Part shown: in pieces, positions 5,562 through 6,682 of the stretch
Layout of the letters: each line of letters starts with the position of its first letter
Numbering within the stretch: position 1 is the first letter of the stretch
Origin: Halovivax sp.
GTDB taxonomy: Archaea > Halobacteriota > Halobacteria > Halobacteriales > Natrialbaceae
Direction: 5' to 3'
DNA: 6,682 nt
Assembly: GCA_007135505.1 (NCBI GenBank)
Contig: SLIS01000304.1
Coordinates: 1 to 6,682 of the forward strand
Position numbers and translations under genes: made by a program
Notes under the pieces: model-generated
Database searches by the model: none
Seen by the model: the letters and a program-made list of their open reading frames with translations, nothing else
Told to the model about the DNA's origin: nothing

Positions 5562-6619
5562 CGGCGCCGACGGTCGGCTACGTCGGCCTCGACCACCACC
5601 ATACGAGACCGTACCTCGAAAGCCTGGAGCAACTGCCGGCCTCCGTGACGAGCGTCTGCGAGCCCGACGAGTCGTACGACCCGACGGCCCTCGAGGGCCA
5701 CGTCGGCGACGTTCCGACCTACCGCGATCCGATCGAACTGCTAGACGCCGACGCGCCGGACGTGGTCTGGATAACCCTCCCAAGCCGCGATACGCCGGCC
5801 GTGATCGACGCGGCACTGGATCGGGGGATCGACGTCTACACGGAGAAACCGGCCGCGAGAACGGCCGCCGACCTCCAGGCGCTTGCCCGACGAGACACCG
5901 ACTCGACCGTCTGCGTTTCCTACCCGTGGCGAGCACACCCGGCAGCCAGAGAACTCCGGAATCGGGCAGCCGAGGACTTCTTCGGGCGGATTCGTACGTT
6001 CGAAACGCGATACGCCGCGTCCGATCTAAAACACCGCGACACCGACCACTACCTGTTCGACCGGGCGGCCAGCCGGGGCGGGATCGTCCAGTGGCTCGGC
6101 GTCCACTGGATCGATCTGCTCTCGTGGGCGTTCGACGATTCCATCGTCGCCGTGGACGCGACGATGACCGGTGGCCCCGACGACGAGTCGGTCGAAGACG
6201 GCGCGATCGTACAGTTCGAGCTCGCCTCGGGAGCCATCGGCGTGCTCACCTGCGGATACTACCTGCGGGAGGGTCGATACGACACGTACGTTTCGGTGAC
6301 CGGAACGCACGGACGCGTCGCCTGGGATCCCGTGGGCGACTACTTCGGCTTCGAGGACGAGAACACGATCGAGTTCGAGTCCATGGCCGACGGACGACCG
6401 GCCGCACCTCGCGAGTACCTCACCTACGATTACGATCCCACGCCGGGCTACGGCGGCGGCTTCGGACTCGAGTTCATGCGGCAGTTCCTCGAGGCTCGCC
6501 AGTCGGCCGACGTCGACGTCCCGGCCAGCCTCGACGACGCAGTAACCGTGCTTCGAATCCTCGACGCCGTCTACGAATCGGCCCGTGCCGACGAGTGGAT
6601 CTCCGTCGGGCAGTCCTGA
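5558..6619 (+). CDS. Gfo/Idh/MocA-family NAD(P)-dependent oxidoreductase
   Basis: 353 aa, the usual family length. These cytoplasmic enzymes oxidise or reduce sugars, inositols and related hydroxy compounds with NAD(P). Seen: an N-terminal Rossmann fold (about 4-120) starting VGYVGLDHHH (6-15), with an acidic residue at the end of the second strand (E35), favouring NAD; the EKP motif (97-99) whose Lys is the family catalytic residue; and GVHWID (181-186), holding the conserved His of the C-terminal alpha/beta domain after SRGGI. The dinucleotide loop reads G-Y-V-G-L-D instead of the common GxGxxG/A and is followed by three His (13-15), which is unusual. The ATG at 5558 is chosen because the Rossmann strand begins at once; the frame is open upstream to 5321 but that extension is Arg-rich and lacks a domain. 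No clear TATA box or Shine-Dalgarno lies immediately before it. Substrate cannot be assigned; no sugar-pathway neighbour is in the window. Confidence 0.92.
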   Translation: MTAPTVGYVGLDHHHTRPYLESLEQLPASVTSVCEPDESYDPTALEGHVGDVPTYRDPIELLDADAPDVVWITLPSRDTPAVIDAALDRGIDVYTEKPAARTAADLQALARRDTDSTVCVSYPWRAHPAARELRNRAAEDFFGRIRTFETRYAASDLKHRDTDHYLFDRAASRGGIVQWLGVHWIDLLSWAFDDSIVAVDATMTGGPDDESVEDGAIVQFELASGAIGVLTCGYYLREGRYDTYVSVTGTHGRVAWDPVGDYFGFEDENTIEFESMADGRPAAPREYLTYDYDPTPGYGGGFGLEFMRQFLEARQSADVDVPASLDDAVTVLRILDAVYESARADEWISVGQS

Positions 6620-6682
6620 CGGCGGGACGTCGACGCGAGAGCCCGGTCGGCCCGGCTCGATCGAACAGGGCTGGACCCGGTC
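6620..6682. other. Trailing intergenic sequence
   Basis: 63 very GC-rich bases after the oxidoreductase stop. A weak inverted repeat, GAGCC and GGCTC (about 6639-6658), is possible. No gene or T-run is seen before the window ends. Confidence 0.4.

Noticed and set aside
5288..5701. 137-codon minus-strand frame across the oxidoreductase start
   Set aside because: In complementary codon register with the oxidoreductase and overlapping its N-terminus; no domain recognised.
1..6682. CRISPR arrays, tRNA/rRNA genes, insertion sequences or integrase genes
   Set aside because: No regularly spaced repeats, no cloverleaf-like sequence noticed, no transposase or integrase motifs found.

Overview
The window looks like haloarchaeal (class Halobacteria) chromosome or large replicon DNA. 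It is GC-rich, and its predicted proteins are acidic. Several genes have a TATA-like box about 27 bases before the start codon and no Shine-Dalgarno sequence, the pattern of leaderless archaeal transcripts. No genus can be named from the sequence alone.

Layout. (1) Positions 1-212 (+) hold the C-terminal end of an unidentified protein with three CxxC pairs (zinc-ribbon type). (2) Positions 326-3145 hold three genes on the minus strand. Read in transcription order they are: a 199-aa winged-helix protein resembling the AbiEi-type antitoxin/regulator family (3145 to 2546), a 75-aa probable winged-helix protein (2292 to 2065), and, 14 bases further on, a 574-aa HD-domain dGTPase-like dNTP triphosphohydrolase (2050 to 326). 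(3) Positions 3397-3519 (+) encode a 40-aa acidic micropeptide with its own TATA box. (4) Positions 3896-5146 (+) encode a 416-aa, 11-helix Nramp-fold transporter lacking the usual metal-binding residues. (5) Positions 5558-6619 (+) encode a 353-aa Gfo/Idh/MocA-family oxidoreductase. The long gaps 3520-3895 and 5147-5557 hold no convincing gene. The first has the transporter promoter at its right end; the second has a strong 9-bp inverted repeat and two doubtful small ORFs.

How the genes may work together. The 75-aa protein and the dGTPase probably form one transcription unit. dGTPases hydrolyse dNTPs to the nucleoside and triphosphate, and some bacterial members defend against phage by depleting dNTPs. 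A regulated dGTPase beside an orphan AbiEi-like regulator is therefore a reasonable candidate for a small archaeal defence or nucleotide-control cassette, but this is inference. The clearest unusual DNA structure is the promoter of the AbiEi-like gene (3147-3219). It is a tandem duplication of a 36/37-bp module, each copy carrying a TATA-like element and a CCAATGCAT box. This creates a perfect 12-bp palindrome at the junction and a perfect 12-bp inverted repeat bracketing the working TATA box, which fits autoregulation. The transporter and oxidoreductase appear to be independent neighbours.
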